A stretch of DNA of 64,000 nt from Flavobacterium sp. PMTSA4 (GCF_032098525.1 NZ_CP134890.1:992001-1056000), one strand, 5' to 3'; numbered from the stretch's first letter, positions 1 through 10,316 are shown. Translations and numbers: made by a program. Notes: generated by a model from the letters alone, not told the origin.

Positions 1-1
1 C

Positions 2-397
2 AGCTTGGTGATGCAAGAGGAAATCTTCGGACCAATTCTTCCTATTTTAAAATATTCATCTGAAGATGATTTAGATAATATTATATTGAAATTTGAAAAA
101 CCTTTGGCATTCTATATATTTACTGAAGACAAAAGATTATCAAAAAAATTGATTCAAAAATATTCTTTTGGAGGCGGAAGTATAAATGATACTCTGATTC
201 ATTTTTCAAACAACAGATTGCCGTTTGGTGGAGTCGGAAAAAGTGGAATTGGTGCTTATCATGGTAAATTCAGTTTTGAACAGTTTAGTCATAAAAAAGC
301 TATAATCAAAAAAGCCAATTGGTTAGATATTCCAATACGATATGCACCATACAGAGATAAAATAAAGTTTTTAAAAAGGATTCTTAAATGGTTGTAG
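2..397 (+). CDS. Aldehyde dehydrogenase, C-terminal part (cut by window edge)
   Basis: This is the last 131 codons of an NAD(P)-dependent aldehyde dehydrogenase, which oxidises aldehydes to carboxylates. The frame is open from the window edge. The segment MQEEIFGPILPI is the conserved motif of the C-terminal catalytic fold, and FGGGSINDTLIHF followed by LPFGGVGKSGIGAYHGKFSF is the classic oligomerisation and C-terminal signature. The tail (IPIRYAPYRDKIKFLKRILKW) resembles class 3, fatty-aldehyde-type enzymes. The catalytic Cys and Glu lie outside the window, so substrate class cannot be judged. Confidence 0.93.
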   Translation, partial: SLVMQEEIFGPILPILKYSSEDDLDNIILKFEKPLAFYIFTEDKRLSKKLIQKYSFGGGSINDTLIHFSNNRLPFGGVGKSGIGAYHGKFSFEQFSHKKAIIKKANWLDIPIRYAPYRDKIKFLKRILKWL

Positions 398-454
398 TTT
401 CAAGTATTTTTATATTTTTGAATACCCAAAAATCTATACCTAAACATACTAATT

Positions 455-3400
455 TTGAATAATTATATTACTTTTTCAAATTTAAATCTTCTGGTAATCA
501 TTTCATTAATGATTATTCTTTATGTGTCTTATTTTTTCGCTAGTAAATCCATTAAGGATAAACTAGATTTAAAAAAACACTCAGAGTTTGAACCCAAAGA
601 ACAACAATACCAATTATTTCTTCTCTTCTTTGGATTATCTATTCCGCTTATCGAAGTCATACTTGAATATTTTAAAATTAGAAATTATAGTTATTTAAAT
701 ATCAATCTTACGGTTGGTTTTATTTTGCTAGCATTTTACTTATTGTGTACAAGAAACAAGTTTTTTGAAAAAAACATTAACTATGTTTTCATGTTTTGTT
801 TTTTTGGATACTCAACATTTCTATTTTATAATGTTTTTTTTAAAGACTTTGAATTAGTTTCCTATGTAAGTTTAATTATTTCGTTTTTCCTTTCCTACTT
901 CATATTTAAAAACATAGTAAACTATTGGGTTTATATTATTACCGTTTTTTTGTTGCTGTTTGCAGCTTACTCTTCAAAATTAATTCCAGACAATCAAATC
1001 ATAATTTTAATTTGTTCTTTAATTTTAACGTTATGCATACACACTGCAAGGCATTTAGCATTAACAGAAACCAGAAATAAATTTCTTTTCACCAATCTAA
1101 TTGTCAATAAAGGAAACTCAATAATTCTTGCAACAAATAAAAGAGGAGAAATCTCATTTTGTAGTGAATCGGTTGAAGATATATTGGGTTACAGCGCAGC
1201 AGAAATGCTAGGATATGGATATTGGGAACTTACTGAAGATGAAGAATTTATTGGAGAAGCATACCACAATAATTATGTAGATAATCGCCTTTATGTTAGA
1301 AAATTAAAATGTAAAAATGGTGATTATAAATACATTCAATGGAAAGATAAAAAATATACTGAAGACATAATAATTGGTATTGGACAAGATGTTACTGAAC
1401 AAGTAATGATTCAAAATCAATACCGAGATTTAATTGAAACGGCAAATGATTTGATTTATGAAATTGACCTGGAAGGCAATTTAACTTATACAAACCCATT
1501 TGCAGAAATAATTCTGGGATACTCTAAAGAAGAATTTTTATCAAATAAATATACAAACTTCGTAAGAGAAGATTATGTTGAAAATGTAATCGATTTTTAC
1601 AAAGAACTTCCTGATAATTCTGCTGATTATCCTGATTTGGTTTTTCCAATTGTAAAAAAGGACGGAGAATCAATTTGGGTTTCTCAAAAAGTTTCAGTTA
1701 AAAGAGATGCCAATAGAAAAATTATTGGTTTTTCAATTATTGCAAGAGACATTACTTTAATAAAGAATTTAGAGCAAGAACATTATTTTAAAGCTTCAAA
1801 AATTAAAGTTCATAATGAAATTATTAAAAAATTAACCGCAAACAGTTATTCCAACAAGGAAACATTTTATACCATACTAAAAAACATTCTTCAAACCGTA
1901 GCTACAAGTAGCGGTATTAACAGAGTTAGTTATTGGAGTTATCATCCTGATGGATTGCGATGTGAAAGTATTTATTATTTAGACTCTAATCGATTTGAAA
2001 AAAACTTTTTTATAGAAAACACAAAAAGCCCAATTTACTTTGGTGCTATAGAAAACGGTCAACAAATTGTAGCTTCCGATGTCTATGATAATAAAATAAC
2101 CTACGAACTTTGCGAGGAATATTTCCCAAAGAATAAAATTAAATCATTGTTGGATACACCTATATTTTTTGATGAAAAAGTAAAAGGAACATTGTGTTTT
2201 GAAACTGTTGAAAACAAAAAAGATTGGGATAATGAAGACATCAACTTTGCTCGTTCTATTGCCGATTTGATTGCCATAGCATTAGAATCAAATATCAGAA
2301 ATGAAACTCAACAAAAACTATCCTATAAAAGTGATATTTTATTTGAAATTGTAAAAAACACCGAGCGATTTTTACAGTCAAAAGATAATGTTGAAATCAT
2401 TAAAAACATCCTCGTAACTATTGGAAAGGTAACTAATGTTGACATTCTTTCCTATTATAAAACAAATTTAGAAAAGCAGGAATTTGAACAAAATTTCAGA
2501 TGGGTAAAAGGAACTGATACTATTTCAGATTTAAATAAAAAAATACTTCATGTACCATTTGAATTATTACCAGAAGCAGTAGAAAAACTGAAAGAAAATA
2601 AACCTTATCACTCATTAACAAGAAAAATAAAATCTGAAAAAACTAAAGCTTTTTTAGAAGATTTAAAAACAAAATCAATTCTGTTTTTACCTATTTTCAT
2701 TAAAGATAATTTCCATTCCATAATTGTATTTACAGTTTTTGAAAATGAAAGAGAATGGACTTCAGACGAAATAATTACGTTACAAACCCTAACCAACAAT
2801 ATTTCATACGCCTTTGAAAGAAACCTAAACGAAGCCATTATTCAAGAAAATGAAGAAAAGTTCAAATTATTGGCAAATAATATTCCAGGAACGGTTCATC
2901 TTTCGAAGTATGATGAAAAATGGAGTAAAATTTATCTAAATGATGAAATTGAAACATTAACTGGGTATTCTAAAGAAGATTTTTTAACTCAAAAAGTTAA
3001 ATACAAAGATTTAGTTCTTCCTGAGGATTTAAAAATTGTTGAAAATAGAGCAAATGAATTATTCAAAGAACAAAAGAAAATTCATTTAGTCTATCGAATT
3101 AAAACCAAAAATGGAATTACTAAATGGGTTGAAGAATTTGGTGAACCAATTTTAAAGGATGGTAAAATTGAAAATATAGTTGGAATTTTTATTGATATTA
3201 CCAATCGCAAAGAAGCTGAAGAAGCAATTAAAGAAAAAGAATATGCCGAAGCGGCTAATAAAGCAAAATCAGAATTCTTAGCCAATATGAGCCACGAAAT
3301 CAGAACTCCTCTAAATGGAATAATTGGTTTCACCGAACTATTAAGAAATACTAAATTGGAAAGTATACAGAAAAAATACATGGATACTATCAATCATTCT

Positions 3401-4408
3401 GCCATTTCATTAATGGAAGTAATCAATAATATTCTTGACTTTTCAAAGATTGAATCTGGAAAAATTGAACTTAATGTTGAAAAGCATGAAATTAAAGAAA
3501 TCGCCGAACAAGTTGTTGAACTGGTTGAATTTGAAACAAAAAATAAAAATTTAAATCTCAAATTACTAATCAATGACGACTTACCTAAGTATATTTTCAT
3601 TGACTACATAAGAATCAAACAAGTACTTATCAATCTGCTAAGTAACGCTGTAAAATTCACAGATAAAGGTGTTATTGAATTTTCTATAACTAAAATTGAA
3701 CAGATAGATGATGAATCCGTAAAAATTAAGTTTTCAGTAAAAGATACCGGAATTGGAATAAAATCAAAGAATCAAGAAAAAATATTCGAAGCTTTTTCTC
3801 AAGAAGATATTTCTACCACAAAACGATTTGGTGGAACAGGTTTAGGGCTTTCAATATCAAACAAATTGCTCGAATTAATGAATAGCAAACTTGAGCTTGA
3901 AAGTGAATACAACAAAGGAAGTGATTTCTATTTTTATTTGGTGGTCAAATCTTCGAATCAGGATAATACAAAAGAAAGCAAAGAAAAAAATAAAATTAAA
4001 GCTTCATTAAAATCAAATTATATAACCGAGGATAATTTAACCATATACATAGCTGAGGATAATAAAATAAACATGCTTCTAGCAAAAACACTTGTCAAAC
4101 AGATAATTCCTAATGCAGCTATACTTGAATTCGAAAATGGAAATGAGATTCTTAAAGAAACCATTTCAGAAAAGCCCGATTTGATAATAATGGACATACA
4201 AATGCCAGTTATGAACGGTTATGAAGCAACATCCGAAATTCGAAAAAAGTATTCAAGCGACGAATTACCAGTAATTGCATTAACCGCAGGAATTGTTTTA
4301 GGCGAAAGAGAAAAATGTATTGAAATTGGGATGAATGATTATGTTTCAAAACCAATTGATAAAGAAAACCTAAAAAGTGTTTTAAATAATTGGATACCTA
4401 AGCCATAA
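455..4408 (+). CDS. Membrane-bound hybrid sensor histidine kinase (PAS-PAS-GAF-GAF-PAS-HisKA-HATPase-REC)
   Basis: A 1317-aa hybrid two-component kinase. The N-terminus (about residues 8-200) has several hydrophobic helices. Two PAS domains follow (about 215-430), then two GAF-like domains (about 460-800), a third PAS (about 820-935), a HisKA box SHEIRTPLNGI with phospho-acceptor His947, a HATPase with N box NLLSNAVKFT and G boxes DTGIGI and GGTGLGLSI, and a C-terminal receiver with IMDIQMP (Asp1247). It should autophosphorylate and pass phosphate to its own receiver. No output domain or cognate regulator is adjacent, so the signal is unknown. The start is TTG at 455; the first in-frame ATG (509) would cut into the first membrane helix. 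Confidence 0.92.
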   Translation: MNNYITFSNLNLLVIISLMIILYVSYFFASKSIKDKLDLKKHSEFEPKEQQYQLFLLFFGLSIPLIEVILEYFKIRNYSYLNINLTVGFILLAFYLLCTRNKFFEKNINYVFMFCFFGYSTFLFYNVFFKDFELVSYVSLIISFFLSYFIFKNIVNYWVYIITVFLLLFAAYSSKLIPDNQIIILICSLILTLCIHTARHLALTETRNKFLFTNLIVNKGNSIILATNKRGEISFCSESVEDILGYSAAEMLGYGYWELTEDEEFIGEAYHNNYVDNRLYVRKLKCKNGDYKYIQWKDKKYTEDIIIGIGQDVTEQVMIQNQYRDLIETANDLIYEIDLEGNLTYTNPFAEIILGYSKEEFLSNKYTNFVREDYVENVIDFYKELPDNSADYPDLVFPIVKKDGESIWVSQKVSVKRDANRKIIGFSIIARDITLIKNLEQEHYFKASKIKVHNEIIKKLTANSYSNKETFYTILKNILQTVATSSGINRVSYWSYHPDGLRCESIYYLDSNRFEKNFFIENTKSPIYFGAIENGQQIVASDVYDNKITYELCEEYFPKNKIKSLLDTPIFFDEKVKGTLCFETVENKKDWDNEDINFARSIADLIAIALESNIRNETQQKLSYKSDILFEIVKNTERFLQSKDNVEIIKNILVTIGKVTNVDILSYYKTNLEKQEFEQNFRWVKGTDTISDLNKKILHVPFELLPEAVEKLKENKPYHSLTRKIKSEKTKAFLEDLKTKSILFLPIFIKDNFHSIIVFTVFENEREWTSDEIITLQTLTNNISYAFERNLNEAIIQENEEKFKLLANNIPGTVHLSKYDEKWSKIYLNDEIETLTGYSKEDFLTQKVKYKDLVLPEDLKIVENRANELFKEQKKIHLVYRIKTKNGITKWVEEFGEPILKDGKIENIVGIFIDITNRKEAEEAIKEKEYAEAANKAKSEFLANMSHEIRTPLNGIIGFTELLRNTKLESIQKKYMDTINHSAISLMEVINNILDFSKIESGKIELNVEKHEIKEIAEQVVELVEFETKNKNLNLKLLINDDLPKYIFIDYIRIKQVLINLLSNAVKFTDKGVIEFSITKIEQIDDESVKIKFSVKDTGIGIKSKNQEKIFEAFSQEDISTTKRFGGTGLGLSISNKLLELMNSKLELESEYNKGSDFYFYLVVKSSNQDNTKESKEKNKIKASLKSNYITEDNLTIYIAEDNKINMLLAKTLVKQIIPNAAILEFENGNEILKETISEKPDLIIMDIQMPVMNGYEATSEIRKKYSSDELPVIALTAGIVLGEREKCIEIGMNDYVSKPIDKENLKSVLNNWIPKP

Positions 4409-4442
4409 AAATTAACTTTACAATACTAAAAGATTTATACTT

Positions 4443-5303
4443 ATGAAATGGGATAAAAAAGAAAGCGGCAATTTTGAAGACAGACGCGGAATGTCTGGTG
4501 GCGGAAAAGCAATACTTGGTGGTGGATTAATTGGAATCGTAATTTTATTACTGAAAATGTTTGGCGGCGAAACTGGGCAAACAATAGGAAATGTAATTGA
4601 ACAAACCCAAGGTTCACAAACCGAACAAACCGAAGGAACAAAAACCAGAGAACTTTCGGCGGAAGAAAAAGAACTTGGCGATTTCTCTGAAGCCTGTTTT
4701 GTTTACAACAACGAAACTTGGGATAAAATTTTCAGCGAAAACAACATGCAATTTCAAGAACCGGGAATGGTACTTTTTGATGATGGTGTAAACACTGCTT
4801 GTGGAAGTGCTACTTCTGCTTCTGGACCGTTTTATTGTCCTGGTGATAAAAAAGTATATATGGATTTACGCTTTTTTGAAGAGTTAAAAACACGATTTGG
4901 TGCCGAAGGCGGCGATTTTGCTATTGCTTATGTTATTGCTCACGAAATGGGACATCATATTCAAACGCTTCTAGGAACATCAGCAAAAGTAAGACAACTG
5001 CAAGCTAATAAAAGCCAAACGGAAGCCAACAAACTATCGGTTTGCTTAGAACTACAAGCTGATTTTTATGCTGGCGTTTGGGCTCATTATAATAAAAACT
5101 TATTGGAAGCTGGCGATATCGAAGAAGCTTTGAGTGCTGCCAATGCGGTTGGCGATGATACTATTCAAAGTAAAATGCAAGGTCATGTAAATCAGGAATC
5201 GTTTACTCATGGTTCGTCAGAGCAACGCATGGAATGGTTTATGAAAGGTTATAAAACAGGTGACATCAAACAAGGCGATACTTTTTCGGCATTATTGAAT
5301 TAA
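4443..5303 (+). CDS. Neutral zinc metallopeptidase (YpfJ family)
   Basis: A 286-aa protein of the YpfJ/putative neutral zinc metallopeptidase family. The N-terminus (MKWDKKESGNFEDRRG) is the family's typical soluble head. It is followed by a Gly-rich hydrophobic segment (about 20-42) that probably anchors it in the inner membrane. The zinc site HEMGHH starts at His167, and the downstream ELQADFYAGVWAH carries the third ligand region. The substrate is not known for this family. It starts 34 bp after the kinase stop and could be co-transcribed with it. Confidence 0.9.
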   Translation: MKWDKKESGNFEDRRGMSGGGKAILGGGLIGIVILLLKMFGGETGQTIGNVIEQTQGSQTEQTEGTKTRELSAEEKELGDFSEACFVYNNETWDKIFSENNMQFQEPGMVLFDDGVNTACGSATSASGPFYCPGDKKVYMDLRFFEELKTRFGAEGGDFAIAYVIAHEMGHHIQTLLGTSAKVRQLQANKSQTEANKLSVCLELQADFYAGVWAHYNKNLLEAGDIEEALSAANAVGDDTIQSKMQGHVNQESFTHGSSEQRMEWFMKGYKTGDIKQGDTFSALLN

Positions 5304-5396
5304 AATTTTCAGTATAAATCAACTTTGCTTACGATTTTTATAATTAAAGTTGCTTTTTTTACGATATTCATAAATCGTGTTTAACACACTTATTTT

Positions 5397-5433
5397 AAAG
5401 GCAATTTCAATGTTTTTTGGAATTGCCTTTTTT
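5397..5433 (+). terminator. Intrinsic terminator upstream of HMG-CoA synthase
   Basis: Perfect 10-bp arms, AAAGGCAATT (5397-5406) and AATTGCCTTT (5421-5430), flank a 14-nt loop and run into T residues. It lies between the metallopeptidase and the HMG-CoA synthase. A weaker hairpin, CAACTTT/AAAGTTG followed by T7 (5320-5360), precedes it. Confidence 0.75.
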
Positions 5434-5462
5434 AAATTTGTAATTCTTAAAAATTGAAAAAA

Positions 5463-6815
5463 ATGAAAGTAGGCATTGATAGTATTGCATTTGATATTCC
5501 AAAAATATATTTACCCATTACCACTTTAGCGGAAAACCGAAATATAGAAGCCGATAAACTTATTAAAGGCTTAGGTTTACACAAAATGAGTTTTCTTGAT
5601 GTTCATCAAGATGTGGTTACAATGGCTTCCAATGCTGCTTTAAAATTAATTCAACAAGAAAACCTGAATCCTGCTGAGATTAACCGAATATATGTTGGAA
5701 CCGAAAGCGGTGTCGACAGTTCAAAGCCTGTTGCCTCCTATGTGATTTCCAATTTGGAAAGCGTTTTAGGCGAACGTAGTTTTAAAAACTGCGATGTAGT
5801 CGATTTAACTTTTGCTTGTATTGGCGCTGTTGATGCGTTACAAAACTGTTTAGATTACATTAGAGCCAATCCTTCCAAAAAAGCAATTGTTATAGCTTCT
5901 GATAATGCCAAATACGATTTAAATTCTACTGGCGAATATACGCAAGGCGCAGGTTCGATAGCGATGCTTGTTACTGCAAATCCACGAATCTTAAGTTTTT
6001 CAAATGATGTTGGTGTTGGCACCGAAGGTGTATTCGATTTTTTTAAGCCAAGACGAAATTTCACAAAAGCAGAAGCCTTGCAACTCGAGAATAATCCAGA
6101 GTGGAATGGTGTTTTAGAAAACGACATCAACCTTTATAAAGAACAACCCGTTTTTGATGGTCAATATTCCAATCAGTGTTACATCAGTAGAATTACGGAA
6201 GCTTATGAGCACTTCAAAACCGAAAGCCATCAACATGGAAAACTATATGAAAAATGGGCTTCCATTTTAATGCATCTACCTTATTGTTTTCAAGGAAGAA
6301 GAACGTTTATTGAAATCTTTGCCAAAGAAAATCCAGAACTTTTAGAAGCACAAGATGGTGAAACCTTGAAAGACAAAATGAGAGCTTTAACCAAAAGCCC
6401 AGAATATACTAATCTGGTAAACGAAACTATATTTCCTTCCGAAATTGCTTCAGGGCAAATTGGAAACATTTATACAGGTTCTATTTTCTTAGGCTTGCTT
6501 TCTACGCTATGCCATCATTTGAAAGAAGATACCAATTTAACCAACATAACTTTTGGATTCATCGCTTATGGTAGCGGTTCTAAATCAAAAGTATTTGAAG
6601 GAATTGTAAACGAACATTGGCAAAAGCAAATTGAAAAAGTAAAACTTTTTGAAGCATTGGCAACTTGTAAACCGATTGATTTTTCTACTTATGAAAAACT
6701 GCATAAAAAAGAATTGAAGCAAGCGGTTGTTGCTCCTAAAAATGAGTTTTATTTAGATAAAATAGAAAAAGAAAATCCAGTTTTAGTTGGTGCCAGATAT
6801 TATAAATTTGCCTAA
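5463..6815 (+). CDS. Hydroxymethylglutaryl-CoA synthase
   Basis: A thiolase-fold enzyme that condenses acetyl-CoA and acetoacetyl-CoA into HMG-CoA, the entry to the mevalonate pathway used by Flavobacteria for isoprenoids. YVGTESGVDSSKP carries the general-acid Glu, LTFACIGAVDAL the nucleophilic Cys119, and SGQIGNIYTGSIFLGL the conserved C-terminal segment. The length (450 aa) is normal. I take ATG 5463 as the start because it gives the usual MKVGIDSIAFDIPK N-terminus; a TTG three codons upstream (5454) is possible. Its 3' end overlaps the convergent yifB end by 4 bp. Confidence 0.92.
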   Translation: MKVGIDSIAFDIPKIYLPITTLAENRNIEADKLIKGLGLHKMSFLDVHQDVVTMASNAALKLIQQENLNPAEINRIYVGTESGVDSSKPVASYVISNLESVLGERSFKNCDVVDLTFACIGAVDALQNCLDYIRANPSKKAIVIASDNAKYDLNSTGEYTQGAGSIAMLVTANPRILSFSNDVGVGTEGVFDFFKPRRNFTKAEALQLENNPEWNGVLENDINLYKEQPVFDGQYSNQCYISRITEAYEHFKTESHQHGKLYEKWASILMHLPYCFQGRRTFIEIFAKENPELLEAQDGETLKDKMRALTKSPEYTNLVNETIFPSEIASGQIGNIYTGSIFLGLLSTLCHHLKEDTNLTNITFGFIAYGSGSKSKVFEGIVNEHWQKQIEKVKLFEALATCKPIDFSTYEKLHKKELKQAVVAPKNEFYLDKIEKENPVLVGARYYKFA

Positions 6816-8284
6816 CCCAACCAACCATCGCGGTCCAAACTTCTATACTGAATGGCTTCGGCTATGTGGCTAGAATTTACGGTTTCGGCTTCTTCCAAGT
6901 CGGCTATGGTTCTCGATACTTTTAAAATTCTGTCATAGGCACGTGCTGAAAGGTTCAATCGTTCCATGGCGGTTTTCAAAAGTTGCAACGACGTTTCATC
7001 CAATGCGCAGTATTCCCTAATTTGCTTCGTACTCATTTGCGCATTGTAATGTATGTTTTCAAATGCTTCAAAACGCTGCGACTGAATTTCTCTGGCTTTG
7101 GTAACGCGCTTTCTAATTTCAACGCTGCTTTCGGCAGGTCGTGTTTCGGTTAGTTTTTCAAACGGAACGGGTGTAACTTCGATGTGAATGTCTATTCGGT
7201 CTAATAATGGTCCTGAAATTTTACTTAAATAACGCTGCATTTCGGCTGGCGATGAACTTACGGGTGCATCGGGATCGTTAAAATAACCTCCCGGACTTGG
7301 GTTCATACTCGCCACCAACATAAAGGATGATGGATAGGTTATGGTGAATTTTGCTCTCGAAATCGTTACTTCCCTATCTTCCAACGGTTGACGCATCACT
7401 TCGAGAACTTCTCGTTTGAATTCGGGTAACTCGTCTAAAAACAAAACACCATTGTGTGCCAACGATATTTCTCCTGGTTGCGGATAACTTCCGCCGCCAA
7501 CTAAGGAAACACTACTCGCCGTATGATGTGGATTTCTGAATGGTCGTTGGTTCATTAAACCAGAATCTTTTACTTTTCCGGCAACACTGTGTATTTTGGT
7601 AGTTTCCAAGGCTTCTTTCAACGTCATTGGCGGTAAAATACTCGGCAGTCGTTTGGCTAGCATCGTTTTTCCTGCTCCTGGCGGACCAATCAAAATGATG
7701 TTATGACCACCAGCAGCGGCAATTTCCATGCATCGCTTGATGCTTTCCTGTCCTTTTACATCGGCAAAATCAAATTCGGGAAAGTCTAAGGTTTTATAAA
7801 ATTCTTCTCTGGTATTGATAACTGTGGGTTCCAAAGTTCCTTTGCCTTCAAAAAAGTCAATGACTTGAAGAACATTCTCTACTCCATACACATCCAATCC
7901 CGAAACTATGGCAGCTTCTTTTACATTTTGAATTGGGAGAAAAAATCCTTTAAAACCTTCTTCTTTGGCTTTGATGGCGATAGACAACGCACCTTTTATA
8001 GGTTGCAAACTTCCATCGAGTGATAATTCGCCCATGATTAAGTATTTGTCAACCTCATCGGCTTTTATTTGTCCCGATGCGGCTAAGATTCCGATGGCTA
8101 AGGTTAAATCATAGGCCGAACCTTCCTTGCGCAAATCGGCTGGCGCCATGTTGATAGTAATTTTTTTTCCGGGGAGTTCATAACCGTTGTTTTTCAGTGC
8201 AGCCGCAATTCGATAACTGCTTTCTTTAATAGCATTATCGGGCAAACCCACCAAGTGATACCCAATTCCTTTATCAATATTCAC
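6812..8284 (-). CDS. yifB: YifB/ComM-type Mg-chelatase-like AAA+ ATPase, 5' end removed by the prophage
   Basis: The family has a Lon-protease-like N-terminal domain, an AAA+ core (GPPGAGKTMLAK Walker A, LFLDELPEF Walker B) and a Mg-chelatase C-terminal domain. The related ComM is a branch-migration helicase in natural transformation. Here the frame opens abruptly at GTG 8284 with NIDKGIGYHLVGLP, lacking the first ~22 residues. Those residues are encoded at 45262-45324, across the prophage. The remaining 490 codons are intact. A shortened protein might be made from the GTG, but the native promoter is 37 kb away, so it is probably inactive in the lysogen. Confidence 0.93.
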   Translation of the reverse strand: MNIDKGIGYHLVGLPDNAIKESSYRIAAALKNNGYELPGKKITINMAPADLRKEGSAYDLTLAIGILAASGQIKADEVDKYLIMGELSLDGSLQPIKGALSIAIKAKEEGFKGFFLPIQNVKEAAIVSGLDVYGVENVLQVIDFFEGKGTLEPTVINTREEFYKTLDFPEFDFADVKGQESIKRCMEIAAAGGHNIILIGPPGAGKTMLAKRLPSILPPMTLKEALETTKIHSVAGKVKDSGLMNQRPFRNPHHTASSVSLVGGGSYPQPGEISLAHNGVLFLDELPEFKREVLEVMRQPLEDREVTISRAKFTITYPSSFMLVASMNPSPGGYFNDPDAPVSSSPAEMQRYLSKISGPLLDRIDIHIEVTPVPFEKLTETRPAESSVEIRKRVTKAREIQSQRFEAFENIHYNAQMSTKQIREYCALDETSLQLLKTAMERLNLSARAYDRILKVSRTIADLEEAETVNSSHIAEAIQYRSLDRDGWLG

Positions 8285-8285
8285 C

Positions 8286-8311
8286 TCAGTTGGTATTCTA
8301 AACTGGTAGGT
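8286..8311. other. attL: core TCA plus phage arm TGGTAGGT
   Basis: The core TCA (8286-8288) adjoins the host yifB sequence. The phage arm TGGTAGGT at 8304-8311 is the inverted complement of ACCTACCA at 45239-45246 in attR. The integrase gene starts 74 bp further in, the normal place for a phage integrase. Confidence 0.85.
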
Positions 8312-8384
8312 GTAGATTTGTTAAAGATTAATTAAGTAAAATATTCAAAACAATAACTTTATTTTGTAATTTAAAATTTTATGT

Positions 8385-10286
8385 ATGAACAAAGTAGCCA
8401 TTTATGCGAGGGTTTCAACATCTGATAAACAAGAATATGAAAGACAGATTTCAGATAATACCAGAGCAATATATAAAGAAGATTATACAGAAGAACAAAT
8501 TGAAATATTTGCTGAAAAACTTTCAGGATATAACAAAGAAAGACCTGAATTAAACCGAATGATGGAAATAGTCAGAGCCAATCCAAAAGCTTATGATTGC
8601 ATCTATGTAACTGAAATTTCACGTATTGGTAGAAATCCAAGACACACAAGGGAAGTAATAGATGAACTATCAGATTTAATGATTCCAGTATATGTTGGAA
8701 CACTTGGAATTAAAACAATTGATAATGGTAAAGTAAGTCCAATTGTTTCAATTATACTTCAAGTATTAATGGAATTTAGTCATATAGAAGCTGAGGCGTT
8801 AAAAGGTAGAATGATTTCAGGAAAAAGACAAAGAGCAAAGGATGGAAAATTCACTACTCATAATATTGCATATGGATATAAGTCAGATGAAAATGGATTT
8901 GTTGTAATAGATGAAATTGAATCTGAAATTGTGAAGTTGATTTTTGATAAATATCAAGAAGGAATTGGTGCAAGGGTAATTGCTCAATCATTGAATGAAA
9001 TGAATGTTCCAACTAAATTTAATAAAACGAGAAAAGAAAAGGTTTTAAAATTCAGAACTGAACAAGTTCCAATTAAAGGCGAGGATGTACAATGGTCAGA
9101 TACAACTATATTTCAAATAATAAAGAATCCGATTCATTATGGAAAAATGAAATATAAAGTAACTGATGCTGTTACTGAAATTGTAAATGGCAAAAAGGTT
9201 ACAATTGAACCAGCAACCTATGATTTTGTTGATGTTGAACCTATTATTAGCAAAGAACAATTTGATGAATGCAATTATCTTAGAGAAAATAAAATTGACC
9301 GCAATTACATTGGAAAACACGAATATCTTTTAAAAGATATAATGCGTTGTGGTGTTTGTGGTCGAAAATATCTTGGTAAGTACATTGAGAATAAAAGCAA
9401 TATTTATAAATGCGCATCATATTTAAAAAAAGGTTGTGGTAATGGTTCAATTAATATAAGTTTAATTGAAAGTGTTATCTATGACCAAGTTTTAAATGCT
9501 GATACATTGCTTCAATATTTGGACAATCCAAAAGACTTATTAAAAACTATTACTTCTGAGTTAGAACAATCGGAGCAACTTTTAAAGAATACAAACAAAC
9601 AACAAGCTGATAAAGAAAAACAGTTGGAAAATTTGATTGTAGCAATTTCAAAAAGTAAAAATCCAAACTTTGTTATGTTTGAAAAATTGGAAGGTGAATT
9701 GAATGAAGAAATAAAATCACTCAAAGAAAAAATTAAATTAATCAGAAGGGATATAATATCAAAGAAATCAATTGTTGAAAATTACAATCAAGAATTGGCT
9801 ACTAAAGATATGATTATGAAATCCAGATTTAACCGCCCTGAATTGACTGCAATTTTTAAACAGTTCATTGATAAGATTGTTATTAATCAATTGGATAAGG
9901 ATTATATTTTAGCAAATGTATTTATTAAAGTTAATGGTGTTAGATTAGAATCAACTTTGAAGTTATTTATTTATGGTCGTGGAGTTAGAAACTTTGGTGG
10001 ACAAAATGAAAAAGTTTATAAATATTTACCAATTACAAAAATGGAAAATGAACCAGCTTATACTGATGCAAATTTCAAATATGATAAAGAAAAACATTTA
10101 TTGGAAAATCATAAAGAACTTAAAAAGTTAAATGGAAATATTTTGACTGTTAATGTTGATGATATATTGGATGAATTTAAATCACAAATGAAATTTGGTA
10201 TTGAAAGTGACGGGTTTTTAGGTAATAAAATGACCATCATTAAAAAAGAAAACTATATTCAAATTGATGATTGTTTTCTATATTAA
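8385..10286 (+). CDS. Large serine recombinase (phage integrase)
   Basis: A 633-aa large serine integrase that would cut attP and attB and rejoin them through a covalent serine intermediate. The N-terminal resolvase domain begins KVAIYARVSTSDKQ (nucleophile Ser11) and includes ISRIGRNPRHTREVID. A recombinase domain follows (about 165-300), then a zinc ribbon (CGVCGRKYLG ... CASYLKKGCGN) and a long coiled coil (about 380-470), which in this family controls integration versus excision. It lies directly inside attL and reads inward. No recombination directionality factor was recognised. Confidence 0.95.
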   Translation: MNKVAIYARVSTSDKQEYERQISDNTRAIYKEDYTEEQIEIFAEKLSGYNKERPELNRMMEIVRANPKAYDCIYVTEISRIGRNPRHTREVIDELSDLMIPVYVGTLGIKTIDNGKVSPIVSIILQVLMEFSHIEAEALKGRMISGKRQRAKDGKFTTHNIAYGYKSDENGFVVIDEIESEIVKLIFDKYQEGIGARVIAQSLNEMNVPTKFNKTRKEKVLKFRTEQVPIKGEDVQWSDTTIFQIIKNPIHYGKMKYKVTDAVTEIVNGKKVTIEPATYDFVDVEPIISKEQFDECNYLRENKIDRNYIGKHEYLLKDIMRCGVCGRKYLGKYIENKSNIYKCASYLKKGCGNGSINISLIESVIYDQVLNADTLLQYLDNPKDLLKTITSELEQSEQLLKNTNKQQADKEKQLENLIVAISKSKNPNFVMFEKLEGELNEEIKSLKEKIKLIRRDIISKKSIVENYNQELATKDMIMKSRFNRPELTAIFKQFIDKIVINQLDKDYILANVFIKVNGVRLESTLKLFIYGRGVRNFGGQNEKVYKYLPITKMENEPAYTDANFKYDKEKHLLENHKELKKLNGNILTVNVDDILDEFKSQMKFGIESDGFLGNKMTIIKKENYIQIDDCFLY

Positions 10287-10316
10287 AAAAAGGTGTTCCA
10301 TAGAACACCTTTTTTA
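10285..10316. terminator. Bidirectional terminator between integrase and convergent gene
   Basis: AAAAAAAGGTGTTC and GAACACCTTTTTT pair around a 4-nt CATA loop, with A and T runs on both sides, so it can serve both the integrase and the leftward gene at 10314. It overlaps both stop regions. Confidence 0.88.

Noticed and set aside
5454..5462. TTG start of HMG-CoA synthase
   Set aside because: ATG 5463 is nine bases downstream and gives the usual N-terminus.
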